Below, piece by piece: positions 38,581-47,343 of a stretch of 64,000 nt of DNA. Source of the stretch: a virus. Each line of letters opens with the position of its first letter. Position 1 is the first letter of the stretch. The stretch is taken from the IMG/VR virus record IMGVR_UViG_3300034101_001153, positions 1 to 64,000 of that record, one strand, 5' to 3'. The notes under the pieces are model-generated. The model ran no database searches, was not told the DNA's origin, and saw nothing but the letters and a program-made list of their open reading frames with translations. The position numbers and the translations under genes are program-made.

Positions 38581-39095
38581 CAGTATCCTTCTGCTCTTCC
38601 AGTAACCTGAGACAGCCTTTGGGACACCTCTTTACGACACTTATCACAGTCTGCAATTACTTCTTTTAGAATGCCGACAAGTACTTCTTGTTTCTTTTCA
38701 GTCTCTATAATTTGGTCAGCAATCTCATTATTTTCAATGAGCCCAGCCTTTTGTAGCATATCTATTTGCTTTTGCTGAACGTCTGATATAAGTTTTAGGG
38801 CGGCTGTTTTTTGTGGCAATAGCCCTTGCTGGTCTGCCTGACTAACTACTGACCATGCTTCTTCTATTAGCATAGAATAATGTTGATCGGCACCAGCGAG
38901 TGCTTCTCTTGCTCTATTTTGAATAGTCTGATCACTATGAATGACACTGCGCCATTCATTAAGATACTCTTGAACCTCTGTTCTTTTAAATCCAGTCTGC
39001 TTGGCAATAATACTAGGGTTAGTAGTTCCCTTGAGAAATACCTCAACAACCTTATTAATTCGCTCCCAGCGGTCAGCAAGTTCTAGTTCAGACAA
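38580..39095 (-). CDS. Probable terminase small subunit
   Basis: 171 residues. An N-terminal helix-turn-helix (TNPSIIAKQTGFKRTEVQEYLNEW) is followed by long helices suited to oligomerising, and a C-terminal region that would contact the large subunit. Its place one base before terL supports the call; the sequence itself is poorly conserved, as usual. Confidence 0.75.
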   Translation of the reverse strand: MSELELADRWERINKVVEVFLKGTTNPSIIAKQTGFKRTEVQEYLNEWRSVIHSDQTIQNRAREALAGADQHYSMLIEEAWSVVSQADQQGLLPQKTAALKLISDVQQKQIDMLQKAGLIENNEIADQIIETEKKQEVLVGILKEVIADCDKCRKEVSQRLSQVTGRAEGY

Positions 39096-39384
39096 CTTCC
39101 TTCTTCTTCCCTGTTCTCTTAGGCTTTACTATACCCTTTAATTCCTCTACATAAAATGATCTAAATGGTCCTACAGGCATCTGAAGGCAGTCAATCCACG
39201 ATACATTTTTCTCATAGTTAATAACAAGACTAATGAACTTAAAGGTTCCTCTTCTGTTCTTGAATCTAATAATGCTTCCAGGAACAATTTCATCTTTACC
39301 GTGCTTTAGTTCTTTGAATACCTTAATGTTATTATTGTACGGGAAAGGGACGCTTTCAGTTTTTCTTTTTTTCCTAGTAGTCAT
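39088..39384 (-). CDS. Small basic conserved actinophage protein
   Basis: 98 residues with Lys/Arg-rich ends and a beta core (IVPGSIIRFKNRRGTFKFISLVIN...WIDCL..GPFRSFYVEELK), similar to small barrel proteins common in actinophages. Function unknown. Confidence 0.6.
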   Translation of the reverse strand: MTTRKKRKTESVPFPYNNNIKVFKELKHGKDEIVPGSIIRFKNRRGTFKFISLVINYEKNVSWIDCLQMPVGPFRSFYVEELKGIVKPKRTGKKKEVV

Positions 39385-39407
39385 AATTTATCACCTCTAT
39401 TATATCA

Positions 39408-39581
39408 TTATAGAGAATGGCCTCCGTTGCGAGTGGGCGACCAAACTAATCCTGGCCTGTCAATATTTCTAATAAGCCTTATGCCACAATCTGGGCAAAT
39501 GGCATTATCTCTTTGCTCTATATTTAATATAAACTCATACGACTTGTCACATTCTAGACATGTAAATGTATATAAAGGCAT
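39408..39581 (-). CDS. FmdB-type zinc-ribbon protein
   Basis: 57 residues from ATG 39581 (MPLYTFTCLEC), matching the usual FmdB opening; an earlier ATG at 39590 lies too near the SD. CLEC and CPDC form the ribbon. FmdB proteins are thought to be small regulators, but the role is uncertain. Confidence 0.75.
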   Translation of the reverse strand: MPLYTFTCLECDKSYEFILNIEQRDNAICPDCGIRLIRNIDRPGLVWSPTRNGGHSL

Positions 39582-39925
39582 TACTTCCATGTCTCCTTTA
39601 TTGCAATACTCAATAGTACCAGATAGCCCATAAGATCGTCAAGATCATTTTCTTTAAAAGTATCGTCACCGTTACTAAATCTAGATAATTTATCGTCAAT
39701 TCGTACCTTGAGTTGCTCAGTGGTGTCTGAGTGAGAAAAAATTCTCACTGGGTTCAACGCTGAGTTTCCATATGATCTATTCTTATCAATTAAAAGGTCT
39801 GAAATTCTATTGCATTCTGACTGAATGGCTGCCTCAACTTTGTTTCTTGGAATAGTGCCAAGGCTTGACCTAACATTATCCATAATTTCTTTGGTATACA
39901 TTGACTGTACATCTTTTTCAATCAC
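39581..39925 (-). CDS. Nucleotide modification-associated domain-like protein
   Basis: 114 residues from GTG 39925 (GTGA overlap). DLLIDKNRSYGNSALNPVRIFS and LKVRIDDKLSRF...DLDDLMGYLVLL match small phage proteins annotated as nucleotide modification associated domain 1 (DUF1599-like), an all-helical family related in style to MazG. Activity not established. Confidence 0.7.
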   Translation of the reverse strand: MIEKDVQSMYTKEIMDNVRSSLGTIPRNKVEAAIQSECNRISDLLIDKNRSYGNSALNPVRIFSHSDTTEQLKVRIDDKLSRFSNGDDTFKENDLDDLMGYLVLLSIAIKETWK

Positions 39926-40086
39926 TTAGACCAACTCCTTTGATTTCTAATAAGTCCATATTGTACTAAATATCTATAAATAGTTTGATGGCTGGTGTTA
40001 CATTCTTTTGCAATATCCTGTATTGTTTTTTTATCAACTACATAGCGCTTGGTTAGCCAAGATTTACTTTGATATAGTTTAGCCAT
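39922..40086 (-). CDS. Small helix-turn-helix protein
   Basis: 54 residues, MAKLYQSKSWLTKRYV, then KKTIQDIAKECNTSHQTIYRYLVQYGLI: a textbook HTH of the Hin/resolvase-like type. Basic; likely binds DNA, perhaps as a repressor or as a detached domain of a nuclease. Overlaps both neighbours. Confidence 0.7.
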   Translation of the reverse strand: MAKLYQSKSWLTKRYVVDKKTIQDIAKECNTSHQTIYRYLVQYGLIRNQRSWSK

Positions 40087-40648
40087 TGTTCACCAACTTA
40101 TGGTATGCATAGTAGGCAATTCCCATTGCATCACCAGCATCGTGATCTTCAACGTTTATGTTATATTTATTGTTAAAGTAGTCCATAGTTTTTTGCTTAC
40201 GCATTTCTCTAGCCTTATTACGATACCATGAATCTGACTTGCCTGGAAAGTCTTTTCTCAAATTATCTTTTTCTACTTTAGTAAAGTTTTTATTTCCAAT
40301 AAATGGCTGCCATGCACTTGGAGGAACAGTGACAATCATATCTTTTCTCCAAGCCAACGCGGACACAACGGAGCCAACAATCATTGCCATCTTAATTGCA
40401 ACATCTTGAGATTTAACCATAATTGCAGACTCAATGCATATGTAGTCTACAGATAGCAAATCTTTATTCGCCGCGACCTTTTGATGCGCGTCAATTATTT
40501 TGTCATGAATAGTAGCACCATAAAAGTTTATCTTTCCCCACTTTATTGGCTTTTCGTCAAAGATGCAGAAAGCCAGAGAAGTAGTAGATGAATCTATGCC
40601 TAATATTCTATTTGCTCTTGGCTTTGCTAATTTTGCTATTGATGACAC
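40079..40648 (-). CDS. RuvC-like Holliday junction resolvase
   Basis: 189 residues from GTG 40648, seven bases after AAGGAG; TTG 40651 is possible and no ATG is available. RNase H fold residues: ILGIDSSTTSLAF (first Asp), ICIESAI (Glu) and DHDAGDAMGIAYYA (final Asp pair). It would resolve branched recombination and replication intermediates before packaging. Confidence 0.8.
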   Translation of the reverse strand: MSSIAKLAKPRANRILGIDSSTTSLAFCIFDEKPIKWGKINFYGATIHDKIIDAHQKVAANKDLLSVDYICIESAIMVKSQDVAIKMAMIVGSVVSALAWRKDMIVTVPPSAWQPFIGNKNFTKVEKDNLRKDFPGKSDSWYRNKAREMRKQKTMDYFNNKYNINVEDHDAGDAMGIAYYAYHKLVNNG

Positions 40649-40925
40649 CAAGCATCTCCTTAATCTTTATACTATTATGATCCTTAGTAGAAATTTCACA
40701 GGCACCACATATATTATTAGAATTATATCTGCTTAATTCTTTTGAACAGTTCTGGCATATTCTTATGATTCCAGCGAGCCGTGCTTTATTTTCATAATAT
40801 CTTTGCATAATTCTTTTATTAGTGGCTCCACGACAACAAATGTTGTCGCAGTATTTTTGATTCTTTTTTCTACTTTGAAAATGATTGCCACAAAAACCAC
40901 ATATTTTAAAACTATCGTCAGTCAT
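40608..40925 (-). CDS. Zinc-binding protein with two Cys clusters
   Basis: 105 residues from ATG 40925. CGFCGNHF...KYCDNICC and CQNC...CGAC give two likely zinc sites with a basic helix between (NKRIMQRYYENKARL). This style is found in phage HNH-like proteins and treble-clef fingers, but no HNH motif is seen. Overlaps the RuvC-like start by 41 bases. Confidence 0.6.
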   Translation of the reverse strand: MTDDSFKICGFCGNHFQSRKKNQKYCDNICCRGATNKRIMQRYYENKARLAGIIRICQNCSKELSRYNSNNICGACEISTKDHNSIKIKEMLGVINSKISKAKSK

Positions 40926-41700
40926 CCACGCCAACTTTAAGATTATCTATTTTTAGTGTTCCCTTAGGATCTAAAGAATTACATTTTTCTAAAACTGGAC
41001 ACCCTTTACATTGCCAAGTTGATTTGGTATATCCACGCTTAGGAAGTTCTCTAGACTTCCATGTTTCATATACATTAGTCATCCAGTCAAATACGTACCT
41101 TATATAGTTTTTATTTTTTTCAGACATTACTACTGGAATTGCCAACAACTCATTGTCATTTTTATTTTCGTAAAGAAGGAATCCTTCATCGACTCCTTCT
41201 ACTTCCATATAAATTAAAACCTGTAGCAAGTGGCTATTTGACGGCTGCATTTCTTGTTTTCTAGCAATGAAGTACTGATCTTTAATTGTTTTAATTTCAC
41301 CAACAATTTCTTTTCCATCAACTTCCAGGATTATGTCGGCAAATCCACGAATTGGTGGCTTCAGGGATATTATCTCCCTTTCTTTTTCTTTCAACAGTCC
41401 AGCCTTTTCCATTGCAGCCTGAATTCTAGTATGCGAGTCAGTACCATTATCCATAGATGCAATATTCATAGCAGGAGTATCCTGTGTAAACTCTGTTCCA
41501 TCGAATGCTATGATCCAGTACCTAGCACAAGTTCCATGCCCATAACCAAGAGTGCTGGGAGCAAAAGAGTTTTTCTTTTTATATTCCGTAGTGGGTCGCT
41601 GATCTTGATAGGAACTATAAATTAGTTTAACTAATTTTTTAGGATCGACAGCGGTATCCTTTGGTCTATTTCTTATTGATGATATTAAATTCTTTGCCAT
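40918..41700 (-). CDS. Cas4/RecB-like PD-(D/E)XK exonuclease
   Basis: 260 residues. Residues 115-140 carry GFADIILEVDGKEIVGEIKT, the Asp...Glu-x-Lys core of the PD-(D/E)XK fold, and the C-terminal CKGCPVLEKC with an N-terminal CARYW supplies Cys for an iron-sulphur cluster as in Cas4 and AddB. Such phage nucleases make 3' overhangs for recombination. No CRISPR array is near, so a recombination role with RecA is favoured. Confidence 0.8.
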   Translation of the reverse strand: MAKNLISSIRNRPKDTAVDPKKLVKLIYSSYQDQRPTTEYKKKNSFAPSTLGYGHGTCARYWIIAFDGTEFTQDTPAMNIASMDNGTDSHTRIQAAMEKAGLLKEKEREIISLKPPIRGFADIILEVDGKEIVGEIKTIKDQYFIARKQEMQPSNSHLLQVLIYMEVEGVDEGFLLYENKNDNELLAIPVVMSEKNKNYIRYVFDWMTNVYETWKSRELPKRGYTKSTWQCKGCPVLEKCNSLDPKGTLKIDNLKVGVDD

Positions 41701-42035
41701 TAGTATCCTAAATTCATTCTCGCTACGTACTTTAGTGAATCGACAAGTTTGTCAATTGAGTCTTTAAGGGTGTAGTACAGATTCTTTTTAATATTGTTAG
41801 CAGAACCTGATGGACCCTTTGCTAAAGTAGAATAGTATGTTGCAAGTATACCAAACTTTGCTGATAGTGCCTGCAACTTGGCAATTAAAACTACCGCCTG
41901 TGTTGATGGAATGTCTGGCTTACTGAATATCTTTACAACTAATGCAAGCGCCTCGTCAACTTCACTATCACTTAAGAAATCATGAATTTCAGTAAACTCT
42001 GATATTTCATTTATCAGATCAATCGTGTTTTCCAT
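41700..42035 (-). CDS. Conserved phage hypothetical protein
   Basis: 111 residues, all helical, acidic first half and a LQALSAKFGILATYYSTLAKG segment typical of small proteins in actinophage replication modules. One-base coupling to the nuclease gene. Function unknown. Confidence 0.6.
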   Translation of the reverse strand: MENTIDLINEISEFTEIHDFLSDSEVDEALALVVKIFSKPDIPSTQAVVLIAKLQALSAKFGILATYYSTLAKGPSGSANNIKKNLYYTLKDSIDKLVDSLKYVARMNLGY

Positions 42036-42312
42036 TTTCCACCAACTCCTCTAATTTAGACCATTCAATTACCGCAAGTCTTGTTTTCCCATCTAAAACT
42101 AATAATAATGCTGGATCTTTACTTCTATCTGTTCTTAATGTATCTGTTACTATTTTTGCCCAGGCATCCTGGCTTATAGAATATGACTTTGAATATTCTT
42201 TAATATCAACAATGAAATTCTCCCAGGTAGCATCTGATTTGGCGTACTGCCCCCTACCTGAATTTTTATGAGCCTTTCCACCGATTCTTTTAATTTCTGA
42301 TCTTTCGCTCAT
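42019..42312 (-). CDS. Conserved phage protein, possible nuclease fold
   Basis: 97 residues. KNSGRGQYAKSDATWENFIVDIKEYSKSYSIS, then WAKIV and ALLLVLDGKTRLAVIEW, has the order of a basic loop, Glu/Asp and strand-Lys found in small PD-(D/E)XK resolvase-like proteins. That resemblance is weak. It lies among recombination genes. Confidence 0.45.
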   Translation of the reverse strand: MSERSEIKRIGGKAHKNSGRGQYAKSDATWENFIVDIKEYSKSYSISQDAWAKIVTDTLRTDRSKDPALLLVLDGKTRLAVIEWSKLEELVENGKHD

Positions 42313-42506
42313 ATTGATGCCTTACCAGGATGACCATTTGAACACACCCAAGTTATAAGCCTTTGTCTTTCATTAAACTTTGCTTCATATGAAGTTTCAT
42401 AGCATCCGTTTTCTGGACAGCCATAACTTCCTTCTATATCAATCAATTCACTATCATGATTTTTAGATTCACTATCTGTTGAGATAAAACTTTTTGGATC
42501 TATCAT
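42309..42506 (-). CDS. Small zinc-binding protein
   Basis: 65 residues with CPENGC and, further on, C..GH in WVCSNGHPGK, a likely Cys3His site. Four-base overlaps on both sides place it in the recA operon. Function unknown. Confidence 0.55.
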   Translation of the reverse strand: MIDPKSFISTDSESKNHDSELIDIEGSYGCPENGCYETSYEAKFNERQRLITWVCSNGHPGKASI

Positions 42507-43510
42507 ATCTTTTCATACACCAACTTAGTTAATTCATCTTTCATGTCAAGATCTTCTCTTGCTCTCGCAACAACATTGGCACGACCTTGAATTCTATCTC
42601 CAAGAACTGTGTACCATGCTCCACCACGCTCAATAATTCCAAGCATTTCTGCTGTGTCAATTAAATCTGCTGTAGTGTCAACACCTACATGATCGCCCTG
42701 AAAATAGAAGTCATATGATCCAGTAATAAATTGAGGGCCAGTTTTATTATAGTCAATAGTCCAGTTTACTGGTCTTCCAATTTTTTGTTCTATTAGTTTG
42801 TCCCCTACAGATATTTTCCCCTTAATGGACTGGGCCTCCGCCTCGCTTGACCATAGTTTAATGATGGTGCTACTAAAAAACTTAACTGCCATGCCACCCG
42901 TGGGAATATGGCTTGCGTGCATAGTTCCGAATTGATTACGTTGCTGAGAGATAAGAATAAGAAGAGTTTTGTCATTGACATAGTTAAGCATTTTTACTGC
43001 ATGTGTCATATCTTTTGCTTCTGCACCAATTTGTTTTGTATCTTGCAGTTGTTTAAGATCGTCAGAATCTTTTTCAAAATAAATGGCTGGAAGAAGAGCA
43101 GAGATAGAATCTACTACTAGCACATCTACACCAGACTTAATAAGTTGTGTACCAATATCGACCATATCATTTATTGTTTTTGCTGGAGCATAAATAAGTT
43201 TTTCTGAATCTACTCCTAATGTTTCTGCCCATTCTGGAGAATAAGATTGTTCTGCATCAATCCAGGCACATAGTTTTCCATCTTTTTGAGCCTCTGCAAT
43301 AATTTGTAGGCAAAAGGATGATTTTCCAGCACTCTTATTACCCCATATTAAAACTTGACGACCATATGCTAGTCCACCTTTAAGTGCTACGTTCAGCGAT
43401 AGGCTTGGTGTTTTTAATTTTTGTATTTCTACTTCTGATGCTGCGCCCACCAGTTTTCTTATTTTCGGATCTAGTTTTGCTAGTACTTCTTCTATCATTA
43501 TCTCTGTCAT
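42503..43510 (-). CDS. recA: RecA-like recombinase
   Basis: 335 residues. Walker A GNKSAGKSS at 57-65 (RecA has GPESSGKT), IDAEQSYSPEWAETLGVD, Walker B VLVVDSISALLP near 130-141, and LLILISQQRNQFG (loop 1 region) near 184-195. It forms filaments on ssDNA and drives strand exchange in the cytoplasm. Start at ATG 43510 has GGAG ten bases upstream, which places 131 bases of overlap with the preceding small gene. Confidence 0.9.
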   Translation of the reverse strand: MTEIMIEEVLAKLDPKIRKLVGAASEVEIQKLKTPSLSLNVALKGGLAYGRQVLIWGNKSAGKSSFCLQIIAEAQKDGKLCAWIDAEQSYSPEWAETLGVDSEKLIYAPAKTINDMVDIGTQLIKSGVDVLVVDSISALLPAIYFEKDSDDLKQLQDTKQIGAEAKDMTHAVKMLNYVNDKTLLILISQQRNQFGTMHASHIPTGGMAVKFFSSTIIKLWSSEAEAQSIKGKISVGDKLIEQKIGRPVNWTIDYNKTGPQFITGSYDFYFQGDHVGVDTTADLIDTAEMLGIIERGGAWYTVLGDRIQGRANVVARAREDLDMKDELTKLVYEKI

Positions 43511-43670
43511 AAAAATGATTCTCCAATATCTCTGCTAAATTCTTAATGTCTTGCTCGCGTGATTTTTTAAGTTTTGAAATAATAGACAGCATAAGGTTTT
43601 CATCATACCCACGGATAACCATCATCATTTCGTCATCTGAGCCGTATAAGAAATATCCTTTTGTTGTCAT
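43380..43670 (-). CDS. Small protein overlapping the start of recA
   Basis: 96 residues. The first 55 (GYFLYGSDDEMMMVIRGYDEN...SKLKKSREQDIKNLAEILENHF) look like a normal helical protein. The last 40 are Arg/Lys/Ser/Thr-rich and lie over the recA start in another frame. The true protein may have lost an earlier stop. Function unknown. Confidence 0.5.
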   Translation of the reverse strand: MTTKGYFLYGSDDEMMMVIRGYDENLMLSIISKLKKSREQDIKNLAEILENHFYDRDNDRRSTSKTRSENKKTGGRSIRSRNTKIKNTKPIAERST

Positions 43671-43676
43671 AGTATA

Positions 43677-44027
43677 TCATCCACGAACGCCGTGTAGCCG
43701 TGGCCTGCTCTTATTAACCCCAGCCTTTCGTTTTACAGCCTTATGAAGCGAATCATATACTTCGCCTGAGAGCCTTAAACCTTGGTATAAATCAAGGACA
43801 CGAATGATAATATCGGCTAATTCTTCTACTACAGCGTCCTGTCCCTTAGACTTTCTTAACGCTTCAAGAACTTCAGTTGCCTCTGAATGAATCATTGCGA
43901 GTTGTTTGGCGTAGAAAATAAAATGATCTTCCTTGTCCATACGCAGACGGGCATCCCAAAATCCTTTTTCTACTGCTGTCTTGTGCAACTCTGATGCTAA
44001 ACTATCTAAATTCACGAATTTCTCCAC
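43677..44027 (-). CDS. MazG-like nucleotide pyrophosphohydrolase
   Basis: 116 residues of the all-alpha NTP-PPase type: AMIHSEATEVLEALRK with the ExxE metal pair and EELADIIIRVLD with the second ExxD pair. It would hydrolyse (d)NTPs, either to clear unusual nucleotides or to lower ppGpp effects as proposed for phage MazG. Sixteen-base overlap with the polymerase gene. Confidence 0.8.
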   Translation of the reverse strand: MEKFVNLDSLASELHKTAVEKGFWDARLRMDKEDHFIFYAKQLAMIHSEATEVLEALRKSKGQDAVVEELADIIIRVLDLYQGLRLSGEVYDSLHKAVKRKAGVNKSRPRLHGVRG

Positions 44028-47000
44028 TCAATACTATTAATTGCCATAGTCCCGTCATCTAATTCTTTCATGACTACTTTGGCTGACCGCCCAGGTTTCA
44101 TAGACATACGGGCTTGTGTATATATTTTAGGGAATGCAACAGCAGAAATCAAGGTTTTATCCTCTTCAGATAAAACAACATTAGCCATATTATCTCCCTT
44201 TTTAGTTTTCCTGCTGGAAAAAGAAACTACAAAGTATTCTCCATCTACAAGAGGTAGATTTGTAGCAGTAATGTATCTAGAAAATCCAGTATCTGACTTC
44301 TTTAATTCTTCTGGCAATACATATTCTGCAATTCTATTATTACTTACTAAGAATAGATACATTTTGCCAGATTCTATTTGAGTATCCTCATCATGGAATA
44401 TTCCTGCTGTTCCTGTTTTATCAACTACCTCTACTCTTGACCAGCCCTGACCACGCTTAATTGACTTAACCATTGCAAGAATAATAAATGAGCCGCGCTC
44501 AGAGTAGTCGTCTAGACTTTTAATGTACGCATCCAAATACCTTGGAATATCTGCGTTAAACTCTGGAACATTGAGGTACTCATAAAGATATTCCTTCTCT
44601 TGACCAGTCCTTGGGTTGTCATCAAAAGCGAGGGCCCCAATACGATTAAGAACTGCTACCGCCCTACTATTAATTCCTGATCCCTTAGCAGATGCAATTT
44701 CTACAAATTCATCATACGATGAATACGGTCTATTGTCGATAATCTTATTGGCAATATTTTCTGATACATATTTAATATTTCCTAGACCGAATCTAATTGA
44801 GTTTCCAGTTATAGCAAAGTCAATTTCTGACTCATTAACATGTGGTAGCAATATCCTAATTCCAATTCTCTTTGCTTCAATTAGATACTCCGTTCGTGTA
44901 TCCTTGTCTGATTCATTCTTAAGCAAAGAGTACATAAACTCTAGTGGATAGTAATGCTTTAACCACGCCGTCCAATAACTAAGCATCGAATAGGCAACAG
45001 CATGACTCTTATTAAACGAGTATCCAGCGTGGGCCTCAAAGTCGTGCCATAGTTTCTCAGCGGCTTCCCTGCTGATATGCTGTGAAGCACCATCAATAAA
45101 CTTATCCTTGAACTGGTCGAATTCTTTTGCATCCTTTTTCTTTCCAATAATTTTTCTAACCTTGTCTGCTTCTGCCATGGTCATTCCACCCAGATGCACA
45201 CAGGCTTGCATAACTTGCTCTTGGTAAAGAATACACCCATATGTATCCTTAGTAAATTCTTCCATGATTGGGTGTATATACTTAATTACCTGACGGCCCT
45301 TTTTACGTTTAATGTAGGCTGCGCCAATTGTATTCATAGCACCAGGACGAACAAGAGCATTAGAGGCAGCAAGTTCATCAAAATTACTAATACCCATCTT
45401 AAGAATTAGATTCGTATACGGAGCGGCTTCTGCTTGGAATATTCCCTTGGTATGCCCAGCAGAGATATCTGCAAATACTTCTGGATCATTCAAGGCAATA
45501 GAGTTTAGGTCTATATCCTTATCGGACCTTGACTTAATAATATCTAAGGCGTCCTTGATTACTGTTAGAGTCTTAAGTCCAAGGGCATCAATTTTAATAA
45601 GACCAATCTCCGCTGCCTGATCCATGTCAACTGCTACGACAGGAATTCTTCCATCGCTCTGAGTATCTTTCCTAGTTTCGATTGGTGCTATCTGACTCAA
45701 TGGAATTTTTGATGTAACAATGCCTGCTGCATGTACCCCTGTCCCACGAATCCTTCCACGCAACTTATCTGCATACTCTGCAACATCTGGATACTTATTT
45801 CTAAAAGACCTAGTTGTCTCAGAACTAATAAATTCTTCCCAGGTCTCAATATTTTTAAGAGCAGCATTAACATCAGTTAGTGGAACATTGAATGCGCGAG
45901 CAACATCTCTGACGACACCCTTATCCTTAAAGGTCAAGAAGGTGGCGATAGATGCCACATTTTTATATTCATCAATAAGGTACTGCTTGACTTCTGAGCG
46001 ACGACGATCTTCATAGTCTACGTCAATATCTGGGAAGTCATTTCTTTCTGGATTAATGAATCGAAAGAACAACAAGCCATGCTCAATTGGATCTACCTCT
46101 GTAATACCCAATACATAACATACTAAACTACCAGCGGCAGAACCTCTTCCTGGGCCAACCAATATTCCATTTTCTTTAGCCCACCTAATCATATTTCCTA
46201 CAATAATAAAGTATGAAGAAAAGTTCTTTGACTTAATAATAGAAAGTTCTTCGTTTAGTCTCTCTCTGTACTCCAGATTATTAAATAATCCACGGCTCTT
46301 AAGTCCAGCAATAGCCATATTTTCAAGTTGCTCGTCGGGGCTTGAATGGTTTATGGGAAGTAGGTCTAAGTTTTCCTTACGCTTATAGTCTGACACCTTA
46401 TCAGAAATCTCAACGCTGTTCTCGTACAAGTCGTCACGATAAATTCCCTGCGCTTCCATTCTTGTCTTAACGTCAGCAAAGTCCATGAGCCAGATATCTA
46501 AATCTTTAAATGACATTTGACGATCCCCATACAGATAGTTTAGTCTTTCAATAACATCACTAATCTTCTTGCTGCCGTCAAACGTGGAGTCTTTTTGAAT
46601 CTTTGGGTGAGTCCCAAGGATAAGCATGATTTCCTCTGCTATACGATCCTTTGGTGATGCGTAATGACAATCTAAGGTAACAGTTGATTTAATACTTAAA
46701 GAGTCTGCTAGTTCTAGCAATGCCTTGTTTAATTCTGCTGGATTGTGTGGCTGCAATTCCATATAAAAGTCATCACCGAATGTATCCTTGAACCATAGGG
46801 CATGTTGCTTTGCAATACCAAGATTTCCATTCTCAATGGCCTTAGCAATAATTCCATTCATGCAACCAGACAGCACAACAAGATCATTGTTATATTTTTC
46901 TAGAAGTTCAAAGTCCATTCGTGGCTTCAAGAAGAAGCCTTCTTCCCAGGCTAGTTCAGACAGCCTTCCAAGATTAGAAAGACCATTATCATTCTTTGCA

Positions 47001-47281
47001 AGAATAATTAGGTGATTGTAAATTTGATCGTCAGGAGTCCTGTCCTTCTTGGATCTCTTATCCAATCTATCTGGAGTAAAGTATGCCTCAAGTCCAAGTA
47101 TAGGCTTGATCCCCGTTTCTTCTCCAGCCTTTAAAAGTTCCATGTGTGCGCTCAGAGAGCCGTGATCTGTAATAGAAAGAGCGCTCATGCCAATTTCTTG
47201 GGCTCTTTTCATAAGTTCTAATGGAGAAGAAAATCCATCTAGAAGTGAATAGTAAGAATGTGAATGATGATTATGAAACAT
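44012..47281 (-). CDS. dnaE: DNA polymerase III alpha subunit (bacterial C-family replicase)
   Basis: 1089 residues, near the length of bacterial DnaE. The PHP domain opens with HNHHSHSYYSLLDG and SITDHGSL; the catalytic segment PDIDVDYEDRRR holds two of the three active-site Asp; GTGVHAAG and ILYQEQVMQ are further family blocks. A helix-hairpin-helix and an OB-like C-terminal region follow. It would replicate the phage genome. Many phages use A- or B-family enzymes, so a C-family polymerase is less usual. A separate proofreading subunit or clamp is not seen in this window. Confidence 0.93.
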   Translation of the reverse strand: MFHNHHSHSYYSLLDGFSSPLELMKRAQEIGMSALSITDHGSLSAHMELLKAGEETGIKPILGLEAYFTPDRLDKRSKKDRTPDDQIYNHLIILAKNDNGLSNLGRLSELAWEEGFFLKPRMDFELLEKYNNDLVVLSGCMNGIIAKAIENGNLGIAKQHALWFKDTFGDDFYMELQPHNPAELNKALLELADSLSIKSTVTLDCHYASPKDRIAEEIMLILGTHPKIQKDSTFDGSKKISDVIERLNYLYGDRQMSFKDLDIWLMDFADVKTRMEAQGIYRDDLYENSVEISDKVSDYKRKENLDLLPINHSSPDEQLENMAIAGLKSRGLFNNLEYRERLNEELSIIKSKNFSSYFIIVGNMIRWAKENGILVGPGRGSAAGSLVCYVLGITEVDPIEHGLLFFRFINPERNDFPDIDVDYEDRRRSEVKQYLIDEYKNVASIATFLTFKDKGVVRDVARAFNVPLTDVNAALKNIETWEEFISSETTRSFRNKYPDVAEYADKLRGRIRGTGVHAAGIVTSKIPLSQIAPIETRKDTQSDGRIPVVAVDMDQAAEIGLIKIDALGLKTLTVIKDALDIIKSRSDKDIDLNSIALNDPEVFADISAGHTKGIFQAEAAPYTNLILKMGISNFDELAASNALVRPGAMNTIGAAYIKRKKGRQVIKYIHPIMEEFTKDTYGCILYQEQVMQACVHLGGMTMAEADKVRKIIGKKKDAKEFDQFKDKFIDGASQHISREAAEKLWHDFEAHAGYSFNKSHAVAYSMLSYWTAWLKHYYPLEFMYSLLKNESDKDTRTEYLIEAKRIGIRILLPHVNESEIDFAITGNSIRFGLGNIKYVSENIANKIIDNRPYSSYDEFVEIASAKGSGINSRAVAVLNRIGALAFDDNPRTGQEKEYLYEYLNVPEFNADIPRYLDAYIKSLDDYSERGSFIILAMVKSIKRGQGWSRVEVVDKTGTAGIFHDEDTQIESGKMYLFLVSNNRIAEYVLPEELKKSDTGFSRYITATNLPLVDGEYFVVSFSSRKTKKGDNMANVVLSEEDKTLISAVAFPKIYTQARMSMKPGRSAKVVMKELDDGTMAINSIEWRNS

Positions 47282-47297
47282 ACCTCTCCAAATAGTA

Positions 47298-47328
47298 GTG
47301 GGCGGTAAGAGTATATCCTACCGCCCAC
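47298..47328 (-). terminator. GC-rich hairpin between SSB and polymerase genes
   Basis: Perfect 10-bp stem GTGGGCGGTA/TACCGCCCAC with an 11-base loop, 16 bases downstream of the SSB stop and just before the polymerase SD. No T-run. It may reduce read-through from the highly expressed SSB gene. Confidence 0.5.
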
Positions 47329-47343
47329 CCCCCAGTCAATGAA

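Noticed and set aside
40918-41700. Cas4-like nuclease as part of a CRISPR system
   Set aside because: No repeat-spacer array and no other cas genes in the window; it sits in a recombination operon.
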